Assembly (NCBI GenBank): GCA_030160035.1
Contig: BSNO01000003.1
Location: 682,001-746,000, forward strand
DNA length: 64,000 bases
Reading direction: 5' to 3'
Source: Rhizobium albus
GTDB lineage: Bacteria; Pseudomonadota; Alphaproteobacteria; Rhizobiales; Rhizobiaceae
Under the pieces are notes generated by a model. The model saw only the letters and a program-made list of their open reading frames with translations. It was not told the origin of the DNA and made no database searches. Shown in pieces: positions 17,835-27,385 of this stretch (its first letter is position 1; every line of letters starts with the position of its first letter). The translations under genes were made by a program, and so were the position numbers.

Positions 17835-17850
17835 CGCCAGCGCTTCTCGC

Positions 17851-19107
17851 TCAGCCCTTGCGCTCCAACAGCGCAACAGCTTCCACATGGGGCGACCAGA
17901 GAAACTGGTCGATCGGCTGCACCGAGCGCAGCGTGTATCCGCCGTCGATCAGGAAGCGGAGATCGCGTGCAAGAGTGGTCGGATTACAGGAGACGGCTGC
18001 GATGCGCTTGATCGAGGAGCGGGCGAGTTCGCGCGACTGGGCTTCCGCACCTGCCCGTGGCGGATCGAAGACGAGACCATCGAAAGGTTTGAGGTCGCTG
18101 CCCATCAGCGGACTGCGAAAGAGATCCTGCTTCTGATGCGAGATCGGGCGCAGCCCCTGTGTCGCACGCGCCGCCGCATCGAGCGCAGTCAGGGCGAGCC
18201 GGTCGTTCTCCACCGCATGGACGGGAGCGAATTCCGCCAGCCTCAGCGCAAATGTGCCGCTGCCGGCAAAGAGGTCGCCGATGCGCTTCGAAGGCTTCAG
18301 ATGCGCACTCACGATGGCGGCCATGTGATCTTCGGCCGATGCGCTCGCCTGCACAAAGCCGCCGGGTACCGGCGTGACGGAGGCTTTGCCGAACTGGATG
18401 ATCGGTCGGCGCGGCTCCACGAGCACCTCGCCGTCGACGGTGACGCGGGCAACTTCGCTCAGACCCAGGATCGTCTCGATTGCCAGAAGCCGCCGCCGGT
18501 CCTGAAGCTTCATCGGTCCAGCGATGGCGATGTCGAGCCCTGATACGGTTGCAAGCACGCTCACCCGAAACGGAGACGTGCCGGTCGCTACCGCCGTCGC
18601 GACACGCCGGATCGTATCCAGCCGCTGTGATATGGCCGGCACGGCAATCGGGCAAACGCGGATCGGCACGATCTGATGGGAGCGGGCGGCCGCTAAGCCG
18701 AGGATGACCGATCGATCAGTGCGCAGGCCCGTCAGAACAAGGCGTCTGCGTTCGCCCGGCTGCGCCGCAATCAACGGCTCGAGAGGAATGTCGATCTTCT
18801 GCTCGGCAAGCGCCTGGCGGACCAGATCGGTCTTCCAGTCGCGATAGGCGGCCATGTCGTAATGCTGCAGGGAGCACCCGCCGCAGGCGCCGCCTTCACC
18901 ATCCGGCCCAAAATGCGGGCAGGGCGGCTCCACCCGCAGAGGCGAGGCGCTCTTGACCGCCATCAGCGTTGCCTTGGCTTTCTCGCGCGCGATCGAGACG
19001 GTTTCGCCCGGCAGGGTGAACGGCACGAAGACGGAGCCGGTTTCGGTGTACGCCACGCCATCGCCTTGAGCACCGAGTTCGCTGATGTCGACGGTTTCGG
19101 CGCTCAT
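17851..19107 (-). CDS. 23S rRNA (uracil-C5)-methyltransferase, RlmD/RlmC family
   Basis: The 418-residue protein belongs to the TrmA/RlmC/RlmD group, which makes 5-methyluridine in RNA. Four cysteines for an Fe-S cluster are visible (C63, C75, C78, C152), an N-terminal TRAM-like domain precedes them, and the C-terminal methyltransferase domain has 'DLFAGSGTFALRL', 'FDPPRAGA' and the nucleophile Cys in 'VSCNPTTLARDL'. The specific uridine target cannot be set. Its start overlaps the tlyA stop by four bases, so the two are translationally coupled. Confidence 0.92.
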   Translation of the reverse strand: MSAETVDISELGAQGDGVAYTETGSVFVPFTLPGETVSIAREKAKATLMAVKSASPLRVEPPCPHFGPDGEGGACGGCSLQHYDMAAYRDWKTDLVRQALAEQKIDIPLEPLIAAQPGERRRLVLTGLRTDRSVILGLAAARSHQIVPIRVCPIAVPAISQRLDTIRRVATAVATGTSPFRVSVLATVSGLDIAIAGPMKLQDRRRLLAIETILGLSEVARVTVDGEVLVEPRRPIIQFGKASVTPVPGGFVQASASAEDHMAAIVSAHLKPSKRIGDLFAGSGTFALRLAEFAPVHAVENDRLALTALDAAARATQGLRPISHQKQDLFRSPLMGSDLKPFDGLVFDPPRAGAEAQSRELARSSIKRIAAVSCNPTTLARDLRFLIDGGYTLRSVQPIDQFLWSPHVEAVALLERKG

Positions 19108-19895
19108 GTCTTTTCTCCAGTCAGCAGATATTCCTGATTGCCGTCGCCGCCTGCGATCGGCGATGGCATGAAGCCGATCGCACGCCAACCCGCTTGCGTG
19201 CCGAGCCACCGCTCCAGATCCCGCGCGATCTCGATCCCCTGCGCCGGATCCTTCAACAGCCCGCCTTTTCCGATCGCATCGCGGCCGGCCTCGAACTGCG
19301 GTTTGACGAGAAGCACGCAAAACGAACCGGGCGAGGCGAGCGCCAGCGCCGGCGGCAGGGCGAGCTTGAGCGAGATGAAGCTCACATCGCTGACGATGCA
19401 GTCGATCTTTGGATGCCCGATCTGCTCGGCCGTGAGGTTGCGCGCATTCAGGCCTTCGAAAGACGTGACGGCGTGGTGCGCTTCAAGCGAAGGGTGCAGC
19501 TGGCCGTGTCCCACATCGACGGCAACGACATGGGCAGCGCCGCGTTCGAGCAGCACCTGCGTGAAGCCGCCTGTCGACGCACCGATGTCGAGGGCGGTGC
19601 GACCGGTGGGATCGAGGTTGAAGGCATCGAGCCCGGCAACGAGCTTGAGTGCTGCGCGTGAGACATAGGCGCTCGCATCATCCGCAATCGACAGCGCATC
19701 TGCGGCAGCGGTCGGGTGACCCGGCTTGCGCACGACCGCGCCGTTCACCGTGACCGTGCCGCGCACGATCGCATCGCGTGCACGTGAGCGCGTATCGTAA
19801 AGCCCGCGATCGACCAGTACACGATCCAGCCGTTCGGTGGCGGAGGCCTCGCCTGGCGTAGCACTGTCGGCATTCTGGAGGTTGTGTCGTGTCAT
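19104..19895 (-). CDS. tlyA: TlyA family rRNA 2'-O-methyltransferase
   Basis: TlyA methylates ribose 2'-hydroxyls in rRNA, and in mycobacteria this gives capreomycin sensitivity. The 263-residue product has an N-terminal S4 RNA-binding domain (RLDRVLVDRGLYDTRSRA, then GTVTVNG) and an FtsJ-type methyltransferase domain with 'ALDIGASTGGFTQVLLERGA' and 'IVSDVSFISLKLALP'. The ATG at 19895 was preferred to longer in-frame starts that lack homology. In other alphaproteobacteria it normally follows dxs. Here the histidine kinase gene on the plus strand lies between them. Confidence 0.92.
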   Translation of the reverse strand: MTRHNLQNADSATPGEASATERLDRVLVDRGLYDTRSRARDAIVRGTVTVNGAVVRKPGHPTAAADALSIADDASAYVSRAALKLVAGLDAFNLDPTGRTALDIGASTGGFTQVLLERGAAHVVAVDVGHGQLHPSLEAHHAVTSFEGLNARNLTAEQIGHPKIDCIVSDVSFISLKLALPPALALASPGSFCVLLVKPQFEAGRDAIGKGGLLKDPAQGIEIARDLERWLGTQAGWRAIGFMPSPIAGGDGNQEYLLTGEKT

Positions 19896-20084
19896 GCGCT
19901 GGCTATGCGCGTTGGTCGGGCGCAAGACAAGCACTGTCGCGGAAATGAAAATAAACCTTTGTATTAGTATATTCTTTCTTAGCGATCCAAAATGTGTCTA
20001 CGTATTGTGACAGTGCCATTGCTTTTCGCGCGAATTCTGGTTTGGTGCGGCCAAAGAAGGTCGCGCCTCCGCGCGTAGTTCGGC

Positions 20085-21131
20085 GTGGGATTCGTGCAGC
20101 AGGCTTCTATCAGTTCCGTCCAACGTATGCTCGATCGCACCCAGACTCTTCGGGTGAGCCCTGCAAAGCGTTGGTTGTTCGCCATCATCGCATTCGCCCT
20201 CGCATTGGCCGCACGGCTTTGGCTCGACGCGCGGCTGCCCCCTGGGTTTCCATATCTGACGTTTTTTCCTGCTGTGATTCTCACGACGTTCTTCGTGGGG
20301 CTTGCACCCGGCATTGCTGTCGGCATCGCGTCCTTTTTTGCGGCCTGGTACTTCTTCATCGCGCCTGCGGGGACCTTCGAGCTCAACGGACCGGCGATCG
20401 TCGCACTCGGCTTCTTCGTGGCCATTGTCACGGTGGATATTCTTTTGATTCACTGGATGCATGTGGCGCTCGATCGATTGAAGCGCGAGCAGATGGTATC
20501 GCACCGTCATGCGGAAGAGCGCGATGTTCTCTTCAAGGAAATGCAACACCGCGTTTCCAACAACCTTGCTGTCGTCAGCGCGCTGCTGAACGCGCAGAAG
20601 CGTGCATTACCCGAAGGTGAGGCTGCAACCGCGCTTGCCCAGGCCGCGACGCGGGTCAATCTCGTCGCTCGCATGCAGCGCGATCTTTATGATCCCGCCC
20701 ATCAGACCCTCGATTTTGCGGCCTATCTCAAGGCGCTGGGCCCGGATATCCTCGAAGCGATGGATGCACGCCATGTCACCTATCATGCCGACGTGGCTGC
20801 GATCGACGTGTCTTCGGACATGGCGGTTCCGCTCGGCCTCATCGCGACGGAACTGATCTCGAATTCCATCGAGCACGCATTCGCAGACAAGCGCCAAGGC
20901 CGCATCCACGTTGAATTGTCGGAAGTCGACGCCGCGTCGGGCTCCTTCCTGCTGCGGGTCAGCGATGACGGTCCCGGCTGGCCCGAGGCGTTCAAGCCGG
21001 ACACGTCGCGCAATCTCGGCATGCGCATCGTGGTATCGCTGGCCCAGCAGATCGGCGGCCAGTTCAGCTATCACAATGATGGCGGCGCCGTTTCCAGCCT
21101 CGCCTTTCGCATCGATGGCCGCAAAGCCTGA
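20085..21131 (+). CDS. Membrane sensor histidine kinase (DUF4118 plus HisKA_2)
   Basis: The protein has an N-terminal DUF4118-like membrane domain with about four helices (residues 25-130), a HisKA_2-type dimerisation helix with the phospho-acceptor H155 in EMQHRVSNNL, and an ATPase domain with N-box ATELISNSIEHAF and G-box SDDGPGW. No HAMP or PAS domain is seen. The start is uncertain: GTG at 20085 or ATG at 20127. No response regulator gene is adjacent, so it is an orphan kinase. It lies on the opposite strand between dxs and tlyA, an atypical location. Confidence 0.85.
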   Translation: MGFVQQASISSVQRMLDRTQTLRVSPAKRWLFAIIAFALALAARLWLDARLPPGFPYLTFFPAVILTTFFVGLAPGIAVGIASFFAAWYFFIAPAGTFELNGPAIVALGFFVAIVTVDILLIHWMHVALDRLKREQMVSHRHAEERDVLFKEMQHRVSNNLAVVSALLNAQKRALPEGEAATALAQAATRVNLVARMQRDLYDPAHQTLDFAAYLKALGPDILEAMDARHVTYHADVAAIDVSSDMAVPLGLIATELISNSIEHAFADKRQGRIHVELSEVDAASGSFLLRVSDDGPGWPEAFKPDTSRNLGMRIVVSLAQQIGGQFSYHNDGGAVSSLAFRIDGRKA

Positions 21132-21153
21132 TCGGACTGATTGGTAACGCCGT

Positions 21154-23088
21154 TCAGGCCTTTGCCGGAAGCTCGACGCCGTGCTGTTCGAGCGCCCGGA
21201 AGACTGTGTCCACGATGCCCTTGCGGTCGAGGCCTGCCTTGGCGACCATGATTTCGGGCTTTGCCTGGTCCATGAAGATGTCGGGCATCACGAGCGAACG
21301 CACCTTCAGCCCATTGTCGAGCAGGCCTTCGTTCGAGAGATAGTGCAGCACGTGGGAGCCGAAGCCGCCGACTGCTCCCTCCTCGATCGTGATCAGCACC
21401 TCGTGCGTGGCAGCGAGTTCCGCGATCATCCCCTCGTCCAGCGGCTTGCAGAAACGAGCATCGGCAACCGTTGTCGACAAGCCTGCCGCATCGAGGTCTT
21501 CCGCTGCAAGCAGCGCATCGGCAAGCCGTGTGCCGAATGAGAGAAGCGCGACCTTCGTGCCCTGCTTGACGATGCGGCCCTTGCCGATCGGCAGGATCTC
21601 GCCGCGCTCCGGCATCTCGATACCGACACCTTCGCCGCGTGGATAGCGGAACGCGATCGGGCCATCGTCATAGGCGGCAGCCGTGCGCACCATGTGCTTG
21701 AGCTCGGCTTCGTCCGCCGGCGCCATGACGACGAAGCCGGGCAGGGTGGCCAGATAGGTGGTGTCGAACGAACCCGCATGCGTCGCCCCATCGGCACCGA
21801 CAAAGCCGGCGCGATCGATGGCGAAGCGGACGGGCAGGTTCTGGATCGCCACATCGTGCACGACCTGGTCGTAGCCGCGCTGCAGGAAGGTCGAGTAAAT
21901 CGCCACGAACGGCTTCAGCCCCTCCGTCGCCATACCGGCCGCGAAGGTCACGGCATGCTGCTCGGCAATCCCGACATCGAAGGTGCGTGCCGCAAATTCC
22001 TTGGCGAACTTGCCGAGGCCTGTGCCGTCCGGCATGGCAGCGGTCACCGCGACGATCCGGTCGTCCTGGCGTGCTTCGCCGATCAGGGCGTCGGCAAAGA
22101 CGTTCGTGTAGCTCGGTGCGTTCGGCTTGGCCTTCGCCTGCGTGCCGGTGATTACATCGAACTTGGAAACACCGTGGTACTTGTCGGCAGCAGCCTCGGC
22201 CGGCGGGTAGCCTTTGCCTTTCTGGGTGACGACGTGGATGAGTACCGGCCCGCGCCCATTGTCGCGCACATTGCGCAGAACGGGGAGCAGGTGGTCGAAC
22301 GAATGCCCGTCGATCGGCCCGATGTGATAGAAGCCCATCTCCTCGAACAGCGTCCCGCCGGTCACGTAGCCGCGCGCATGCTCCACGGCGCGCGTGATCG
22401 CGCGGTCGACAGATCGGCCGAGATAGGCCGTCAGCTTCTTGCCGAATTCGCGGATGCCCATATAGGTCCGGCCCGATGCCAGACGCGCCAGATAGGCGCT
22501 CATGGCGCCGGTCGGCGGTGCGATCGACATGTCGTTGTCGTTGAGGATGACGATGAGCCGCGCATCGAGTGCGCCGGCATTGTTCAGCGCCTCATAGGCC
22601 ATGCCGGCTGACAGCGCGCCGTCGCCGATGACGGCGATGACGTGCCGCTTCTTGCCCGTCAGGTCGCTGGCGACCGCCATGCCGAGGCCGGCGGAAATGG
22701 ACGTCGAGGAGTGTGCGGCCCCGAAGGGGTCATAGACGCTTTCGTCCCGCTTGGTGAATCCGGACAGTCCGTCTTCCTGGCGCAGCGTGCGGATGCGGTC
22801 ACGCCGGCCTGTGATGATCTTGTGCGGATAGCACTGGTGGCCGACATCGAAGATCAGCCGGTCTTCCGGCGTGTCGAACACCTTGTGGATGGCAAGGGTC
22901 AGCTCCACCACGCCCAAGCCGGCACCGAGATGTCCCCCCGTGACCGAAACGGCATCGACCATTTCGGCGCGCAGCTCCTTGGCAAGCTGCGGCATCTGCC
23001 GATCGTCGATCGCCTTGAGGTCCGCTGGCCACGTCACGCGGTCAAGCAGCGGAGTTTCCGGTTTCGCGGTGTGGGGAAGTTGCGTCAC
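21154..23088 (-). CDS. dxs: 1-deoxy-D-xylulose-5-phosphate synthase
   Basis: DXS is the thiamine-diphosphate enzyme that starts the MEP isoprenoid pathway from pyruvate and glyceraldehyde 3-phosphate. The 644-residue product has the expected blocks: '[16 protein letters not shown]', '[20 protein letters not shown]' with the ThDP site, '[15 protein letters not shown]'-like segment, and '[18 protein letters not shown]' in the transketolase domain. I chose the GTG at 23088, which has GAGG five bases upstream. A TTG at 23187 would add a non-conserved 33-residue tail. IspH in this window acts later in the same pathway. Confidence 0.95.
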   Translation of the reverse strand: MTQLPHTAKPETPLLDRVTWPADLKAIDDRQMPQLAKELRAEMVDAVSVTGGHLGAGLGVVELTLAIHKVFDTPEDRLIFDVGHQCYPHKIITGRRDRIRTLRQEDGLSGFTKRDESVYDPFGAAHSSTSISAGLGMAVASDLTGKKRHVIAVIGDGALSAGMAYEALNNAGALDARLIVILNDNDMSIAPPTGAMSAYLARLASGRTYMGIREFGKKLTAYLGRSVDRAITRAVEHARGYVTGGTLFEEMGFYHIGPIDGHSFDHLLPVLRNVRDNGRGPVLIHVVTQKGKGYPPAEAAADKYHGVSKFDVITGTQAKAKPNAPSYTNVFADALIGEARQDDRIVAVTAAMPDGTGLGKFAKEFAARTFDVGIAEQHAVTFAAGMATEGLKPFVAIYSTFLQRGYDQVVHDVAIQNLPVRFAIDRAGFVGADGATHAGSFDTTYLATLPGFVVMAPADEAELKHMVRTAAAYDDGPIAFRYPRGEGVGIEMPERGEILPIGKGRIVKQGTKVALLSFGTRLADALLAAEDLDAAGLSTTVADARFCKPLDEGMIAELAATHEVLITIEEGAVGGFGSHVLHYLSNEGLLDNGLKVRSLVMPDIFMDQAKPEIMVAKAGLDRKGIVDTVFRALEQHGVELPAKA

Positions 23089-23488
23089 GCTGGCCTCGTT
23101 CCGCACGGCTTCTTTTGGGCCGTGTCCGGTGTTGTCGTTTCGGTCCGTCTCGCCGCGACCGATCGGGTAAAGGTTGTTCCTATCCAATGTCGCCGCTGTG
23201 GCAAAGGGATGAATTCCGCCTGCGCCCTATGGATGTGTCCTTTGGACACCCGGGCGATGTATCACCAGATATGGCGAGGCAAGGCGAAACTTGCACCCCC
23301 GGCCGGCATGAAATGTGCGGGAAGCCATGTCGAAAGAGGTCGAACGGACGGGCAAGCAGGCGAGCTGACAGACGCTCGCCGCCAGGCTCCATCGGTTGGC
23401 CTTTGCGAAAATACTGAATTTCAACCGTGCCTTAACATCTGGGCGATAGGCAGGAACAGGCTGAGTTAAACGGGGCCTGACCGACGCA
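23089..23488. other. 400-base gap between dxs and the GGDEF-EAL gene
   Basis: This region holds no supported coding frame. It is the shared upstream region of two divergently transcribed genes. Two small inverted repeats are visible: GTGTCC/GGACAC at 23235-23249 and GGCGAG/CTCGCC at 23359-23380. Short ORFs here have no homology-like features. It may carry promoters of both genes or an unrecognised RNA. Confidence 0.6.
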
Positions 23489-25006
23489 ATGGGACTGATA
23501 GCAACGATCCAACGCCAGAGCCGTCGATCCTATCTGGTGTCGCAATGTTCGCTTGTGGGGGCGCTGACGGCCACATCCGCCATCGCCCTGTCAGCGGATG
23601 CCACAGGTTCCATCGTCGCGACATCCGCAGCTGCGATGGCGGCAGTCGGGTTTTCCATGTTCACGCTCCATCATGCCAGGCGCGGTGTCTACCGAAAGCT
23701 TGAGCACGCCCACATCGCCGATGGCGAGCGGCAGCGCATGATGGAAAGCGATGTCATGACCGGCGCCCTGGCGCGCCGACATTTTATGGAATGTCTCGAT
23801 CAGGCCGTTCGCAGGACCGATGTGCCCGTCACGCTGATGCTGATCGACATCGATCATTTCAAGCAACTGAACGACACGCTGGGACACCCGGCGGGCGATG
23901 CCGCACTCGTTCACCTCAGCAATTGCCTTCGCTATCAATTCAAGACGGGGCAGGTGGGGCGGCTCGGCGGCGACGAATTCGCGGTGCTTTTCACCGGCAC
24001 GTCCGAGACCGAAATCGCGCGCCAGACCGCAGCGCTGCTGCGGCTGGTCGCCAAGCCCTTCCGCCACGCAGGCCATGACATCGCGCTCAGCGTCTCGATC
24101 GGCACTGCCACGTCGATCGATCGCGCTCACGACGCAAGCGGGCTGTTCCAGAATGCGGATCTGGCGCTTTACGCGAGCAAATCGGCTGGGCGTGGACGGG
24201 CAACGACGTTCGAGGAATCCATGCTGCATGATCGGCGCCGGATCCGTTATCTCCAGCGTGAACTTCGGGCCGCGATTTATCTCGATCATCTGGAACTGCA
24301 TTACCAGCCTGTGGTCGATGCGCAGACACAGGTCAAAGGCTTTGAGGCGCTGGTGCGCTGGCGTCATCCGGTACGAGGCCTGATTCCGCCGGTCGAATTC
24401 ATCCCGGTCGCGGAATCATCGACCCTGATCGATCTTCTGGGAGAGTGGGTCTTTAACCGTGCCTGCCAGGATTTCGTTCGCCTCGGCCATCTGAACGTCA
24501 GCATCAACGTGTCGGGCGAGCAACTGAAGCGCGACAATCTCGTCACGATGGCGGAACAGGTGCTGCAGCAGACGGGGTGTTCGCCCGATCGCATCGTTTT
24601 CGAGATCACCGAAACTGCGGCGACAGAGGCGAGCCCGGACGTCCTGCGCCGGCTGAACAAGTTGCGCGAAATGGGCATCCGCTTGGCGCTGGACGATTTC
24701 GGCACCGGCCATTGTGGCTTCAACTATCTAAAAACGCTGCCGATCGACGTCATCAAGATCGATCGCAGCTATATCAGCAATCTTGGGAAGGACAGGCTCG
24801 CGCAGGTGCTGGTCTCGGCACTGACGGAAGTGGGCCGCATCCAGGGCGTCTCGGTCGTGGCCGAAGGTGTCGAGACGGACGAGGACTTCCAGCTGGCCAA
24901 GGCTGCTGGCTGTGATCGCTTCCAGGGCTACGCGATCGCTCGCCCGCAGCCACTTGAACAGATTGATCTTTCAAGAATTGGCGGAATGCTGGCCGAAGCC
25001 TCCTGA
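23489..25006 (+). CDS. Membrane GGDEF-EAL c-di-GMP enzyme, both motifs intact
   Basis: The 505-residue protein has two N-terminal membrane helices (about 20-62), a GGDEF domain with an intact RLGGDEF motif (GGDEF at 160-164), and an EAL domain with EAL at 286-288 in GFEALVRWRHP, plus ITETA and DDFGTG at 402-407. Both catalytic signatures are present, so it may make and degrade c-di-GMP, or one domain may regulate the other. The residues upstream of GGDEF read QFKTGQ, so a canonical RxxD inhibitory site is absent. It lies on the plus strand between xseB and dxs. Confidence 0.92.
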   Translation: MGLIATIQRQSRRSYLVSQCSLVGALTATSAIALSADATGSIVATSAAAMAAVGFSMFTLHHARRGVYRKLEHAHIADGERQRMMESDVMTGALARRHFMECLDQAVRRTDVPVTLMLIDIDHFKQLNDTLGHPAGDAALVHLSNCLRYQFKTGQVGRLGGDEFAVLFTGTSETEIARQTAALLRLVAKPFRHAGHDIALSVSIGTATSIDRAHDASGLFQNADLALYASKSAGRGRATTFEESMLHDRRRIRYLQRELRAAIYLDHLELHYQPVVDAQTQVKGFEALVRWRHPVRGLIPPVEFIPVAESSTLIDLLGEWVFNRACQDFVRLGHLNVSINVSGEQLKRDNLVTMAEQVLQQTGCSPDRIVFEITETAATEASPDVLRRLNKLREMGIRLALDDFGTGHCGFNYLKTLPIDVIKIDRSYISNLGKDRLAQVLVSALTEVGRIQGVSVVAEGVETDEDFQLAKAAGCDRFQGYAIARPQPLEQIDLSRIGGMLAEAS

Positions 25007-25026
25007 AGCGCTGCTTTAGGCGAAGG

Positions 25027-25284
25027 TCAGGCGTCGTCCAGCGGCTCTACGCCCGTCGGCCTGCCGTTTCGGTCGAGCCTGATCTTTTCGACACGATCCT
25101 CTGCCGCTTTCAGAAGCGTTTCACAATGCTTCTTGAGCGCTTCGCCGCGCTCATAGATGGCGATCGAGCGGTCAAGCGGCACATCGCCCCGTTCCAGATC
25201 CGATACGATGCGCTCCAGTTCGGCCAGAGCCTGCTCGAAGCTCAATCCCGCGATCTCGGCGACGGCATCCGGTTGCGCGTTCAT
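25027..25284 (-). CDS. xseB: Exodeoxyribonuclease VII small subunit
   Basis: XseB is the small subunit of exonuclease VII, which degrades single-stranded DNA with the large subunit XseA. The 85-residue product has the characteristic '[18 protein letters not shown]' start, '[18 protein letters not shown]' and a charged helical end. The ATG at 25284 is set by GAGG six bases upstream. An ATG two codons earlier overlaps the stop of the HDAC-like gene and is less favoured. xseA is not in this window. Many bacteria pair xseB with dxs, which here lies further on past a plus-strand gene. Confidence 0.92.
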   Translation of the reverse strand: MNAQPDAVAEIAGLSFEQALAELERIVSDLERGDVPLDRSIAIYERGEALKKHCETLLKAAEDRVEKIRLDRNGRPTGVEPLDDA

Positions 25285-25286
25285 GG

Positions 25287-26216
25287 TCATCCTCTCATCA
25301 GTCTCTGGACATGGGTTGCGGCCGACTCGGCCAGCCCAACCAGATCATAGCCACCCTCGAGCAGGCTGACGATGCGGTGGCCGGTGTGGCGTTCGGCAAT
25401 CTCCATGAGTTTTGCAGTGGCCCAGTCGAAATCGTCGGCGACCAGATTGATCTGCGCCAGCGGATCGCGGTGATGCGCGTCGAATCCGGCCGAGATGATG
25501 ATCAGATCGGGCATTGCATCCTCGATCGCCGGCAGGATGCGCGACTTGAACGCCTCGCGGAAATGATCGCCACCCGTGTTGGGCGACAGTGGCGCATTGA
25601 CGATGTTGCCCTTTGTGCCCGTCTCCCCGACTGCGCCGGTGCCGGGATAAAGCGGCATCTGGTGCGTCGAGAGATAGAGCACCGACGGGTCGCTCCAGAA
25701 GATGTCCTGAGTGCCGTTGCCGTGGTGGACGTCCCAGTCGATGATCGCGACGCGGTCGCAGCCATATTTGCGCTGGGCATGGCGGGCGGCGATAGCGGCA
25801 TTGTTGAACAGGCAGAAGCCCATTGCCTTGTCCGCTTCGGCGTGGTGGCCGGGCGGGCGAGACGCGACGAAGACGTTGTCGGCCTTGTTGGTGAAAACGT
25901 CGTCGACAGCGGCCATAGCGGCGCCGACGGCCGTCAACGCCGCTTCAAGGCTGCGCGGGCTGGCATGGGTATCGGCATCGATCTGCGTCATGCCTTCTTC
26001 GGGGATGCTGCCGCGAACGCGGTTCAGGTAGCTCTCCGGATGCGCAAGCAGAACTGCCTCTTCCGGTGCCTGTTGCGCCTCGACGCGCACAAGCGCATCG
26101 AAGTTTTCATGCTCCAGAGCAGCAGCCACGGCCCGCAGGCGATCCGGGCGCTCGGGATGCCCGGCGGGCACCAGATGCTCCAGGAAGATCGGGCTCGTAT
26201 AAAGCTTGGTCGTCAT
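25287..26216 (-). CDS. Class II histone deacetylase-like / acetylpolyamine hydrolase
   Basis: The 309-residue protein belongs to the zinc-dependent deacetylase superfamily that includes class II HDACs and acetylpolyamine amidohydrolase. It has '[16 protein letters not shown]', '[16 protein letters not shown]' with zinc Asp and His ligands, '[10 protein letters not shown]' and '[14 protein letters not shown]'. Bacterial members act on acetylated polyamines or other small amides, or on lysine acetylation. The substrate is unknown. It starts at ATG 26216 close behind ribB, with xseB following directly, so it is probably within a fabI-to-xseB transcription unit. Confidence 0.9.
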   Translation of the reverse strand: MTTKLYTSPIFLEHLVPAGHPERPDRLRAVAAALEHENFDALVRVEAQQAPEEAVLLAHPESYLNRVRGSIPEEGMTQIDADTHASPRSLEAALTAVGAAMAAVDDVFTNKADNVFVASRPPGHHAEADKAMGFCLFNNAAIAARHAQRKYGCDRVAIIDWDVHHGNGTQDIFWSDPSVLYLSTHQMPLYPGTGAVGETGTKGNIVNAPLSPNTGGDHFREAFKSRILPAIEDAMPDLIIISAGFDAHHRDPLAQINLVADDFDWATAKLMEIAERHTGHRIVSLLEGGYDLVGLAESAATHVQRLMRG

Positions 26217-26238
26217 GACGCGCTTCCCCGGGGTGTGA

Positions 26239-27336
26239 TCAAGAGCAGATTTCGGTCTCGGTGATGGCGATGCCGAAGCCTTCCAGCCCGACATAATGTC
26301 GTTCGCGCGAGGCGAGCAGGCGGATCGACGTGATGCCGAGGTCCTTCAGGATCTGAGCGCCAAGGCCGATTTCCAGCCATTCGTTCTCGCGGGCTTTAGC
26401 CTCGTCATGTTCTTCGGTGCCGAGCGCTGCGCGTCCCGCATTCTGCTGGCCAACGCCGACGGAGCCCTCACGAAGATAGACGATCACGCCGCGCCCGTGG
26501 GCCGCGATACGCTGCATATAGGCATCGATCGGGCGAGGCGTGCCGAACACATCCTGCACCGATCCGACCTGGAGCCGCACTGGCACGTCCTCGCCGTCAC
26601 GAATGTCGCCGAAAACGATGGCGAGATGATGCATCGGGTCCCAGGGAAGGGAATAGGAATGCGCGACAGCGCGCCCGTGCGGCGTCTCGATCGGGAAGGT
26701 GGCGTTCTGCTTGACCAGCGTTTCCTTGCGCTGCCGATAGGCGATCAGGTCGGCGACGGAAACCTGCTTGAGGCCGTTTGCGTCGGCAAAGGCAGCCACC
26801 TGCGGTCCGCGCATGACGGTGCCATCGTCATTGACGAGTTCGCAGATGACGCCGACGGGCGGCAGATTGGCGAGCTTGCAGAGGTCGACCGCCGCTTCCG
26901 TGTGGCCGGAGCGCATCAAGACGCCGCCCTCGCGTGCAACGAGCGGGAAAATGTGGCCCGGCCGCACGAAATCGACCGCACCGGCATTGGGATTGGCAAG
27001 GTTGCGTGCCGTCAGCGTCCGGTCGTCGGCCGAGATCCCCGTCGTCGTGCCGTGCTTGTAGTCCACCGAGACGGTGAAGGCCGTCGTGTGCGGCGCATCG
27101 TTTTCAGCAACCATCGGGCCGAGATTGAAGCGCTTGGCGTCTTCGCGCGTCATTGGCGTGCAGACGATGCCGGATGTGTGGCGCACGATGAAGGCCATCT
27201 TCTCGGGCGTGCAATGAACGGCAGCGACGATCAGGTCGCCTTCGTTTTCGCGCCCGTCATCGTCGGTGACGACGACGATTTCACCTGCTTCGAAGGCCCG
27301 CAGAGCTTCGACAACGCGTTTCTGGTCGTATGGCAT
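26239..27336 (-). CDS. ribB: 3,4-dihydroxy-2-butanone 4-phosphate synthase with degenerate RibA-like half
   Basis: The N-terminal half (1-200) is a complete DHBP synthase, which makes the four-carbon unit of riboflavin from ribulose 5-phosphate. It shows DDDGRENEGDL near 25-35, 'HTSGIVCTPM', and 'RPGHIFPLVAREGGVLMRSG'. The C-terminal half is similar to GTP cyclohydrolase II ('LEIGLGAQILKDLGITSIRLL') but lacks the three zinc cysteines: the region aligned to them has 'VRLQVGSVQDVFG', and the only cysteine in this half is C364 at the end. It is therefore RibB with a non-catalytic RibA-like domain. The ATG is supported by AGGAA six bases upstream. Confidence 0.93.
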   Translation of the reverse strand: MPYDQKRVVEALRAFEAGEIVVVTDDDGRENEGDLIVAAVHCTPEKMAFIVRHTSGIVCTPMTREDAKRFNLGPMVAENDAPHTTAFTVSVDYKHGTTTGISADDRTLTARNLANPNAGAVDFVRPGHIFPLVAREGGVLMRSGHTEAAVDLCKLANLPPVGVICELVNDDGTVMRGPQVAAFADANGLKQVSVADLIAYRQRKETLVKQNATFPIETPHGRAVAHSYSLPWDPMHHLAIVFGDIRDGEDVPVRLQVGSVQDVFGTPRPIDAYMQRIAAHGRGVIVYLREGSVGVGQQNAGRAALGTEEHDEAKARENEWLEIGLGAQILKDLGITSIRLLASRERHYVGLEGFGIAITETEICS

Positions 27337-27385
27337 GACGTGTTCCTAGCAAGCGTATGGACGCAACTCGTGTGGCGGAGGGGCT

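Noticed and set aside
23115-23417. Short open frames in the dxs upstream region
   Set aside because: They overlap each other, lack ribosome sites and show no conserved pattern; the region is better read as non-coding.
27337-27385. FMN riboswitch before ribB
   Set aside because: Only 49 bases separate ribB from aroC, too short for an FMN aptamer, and no RFN-type pattern is seen.
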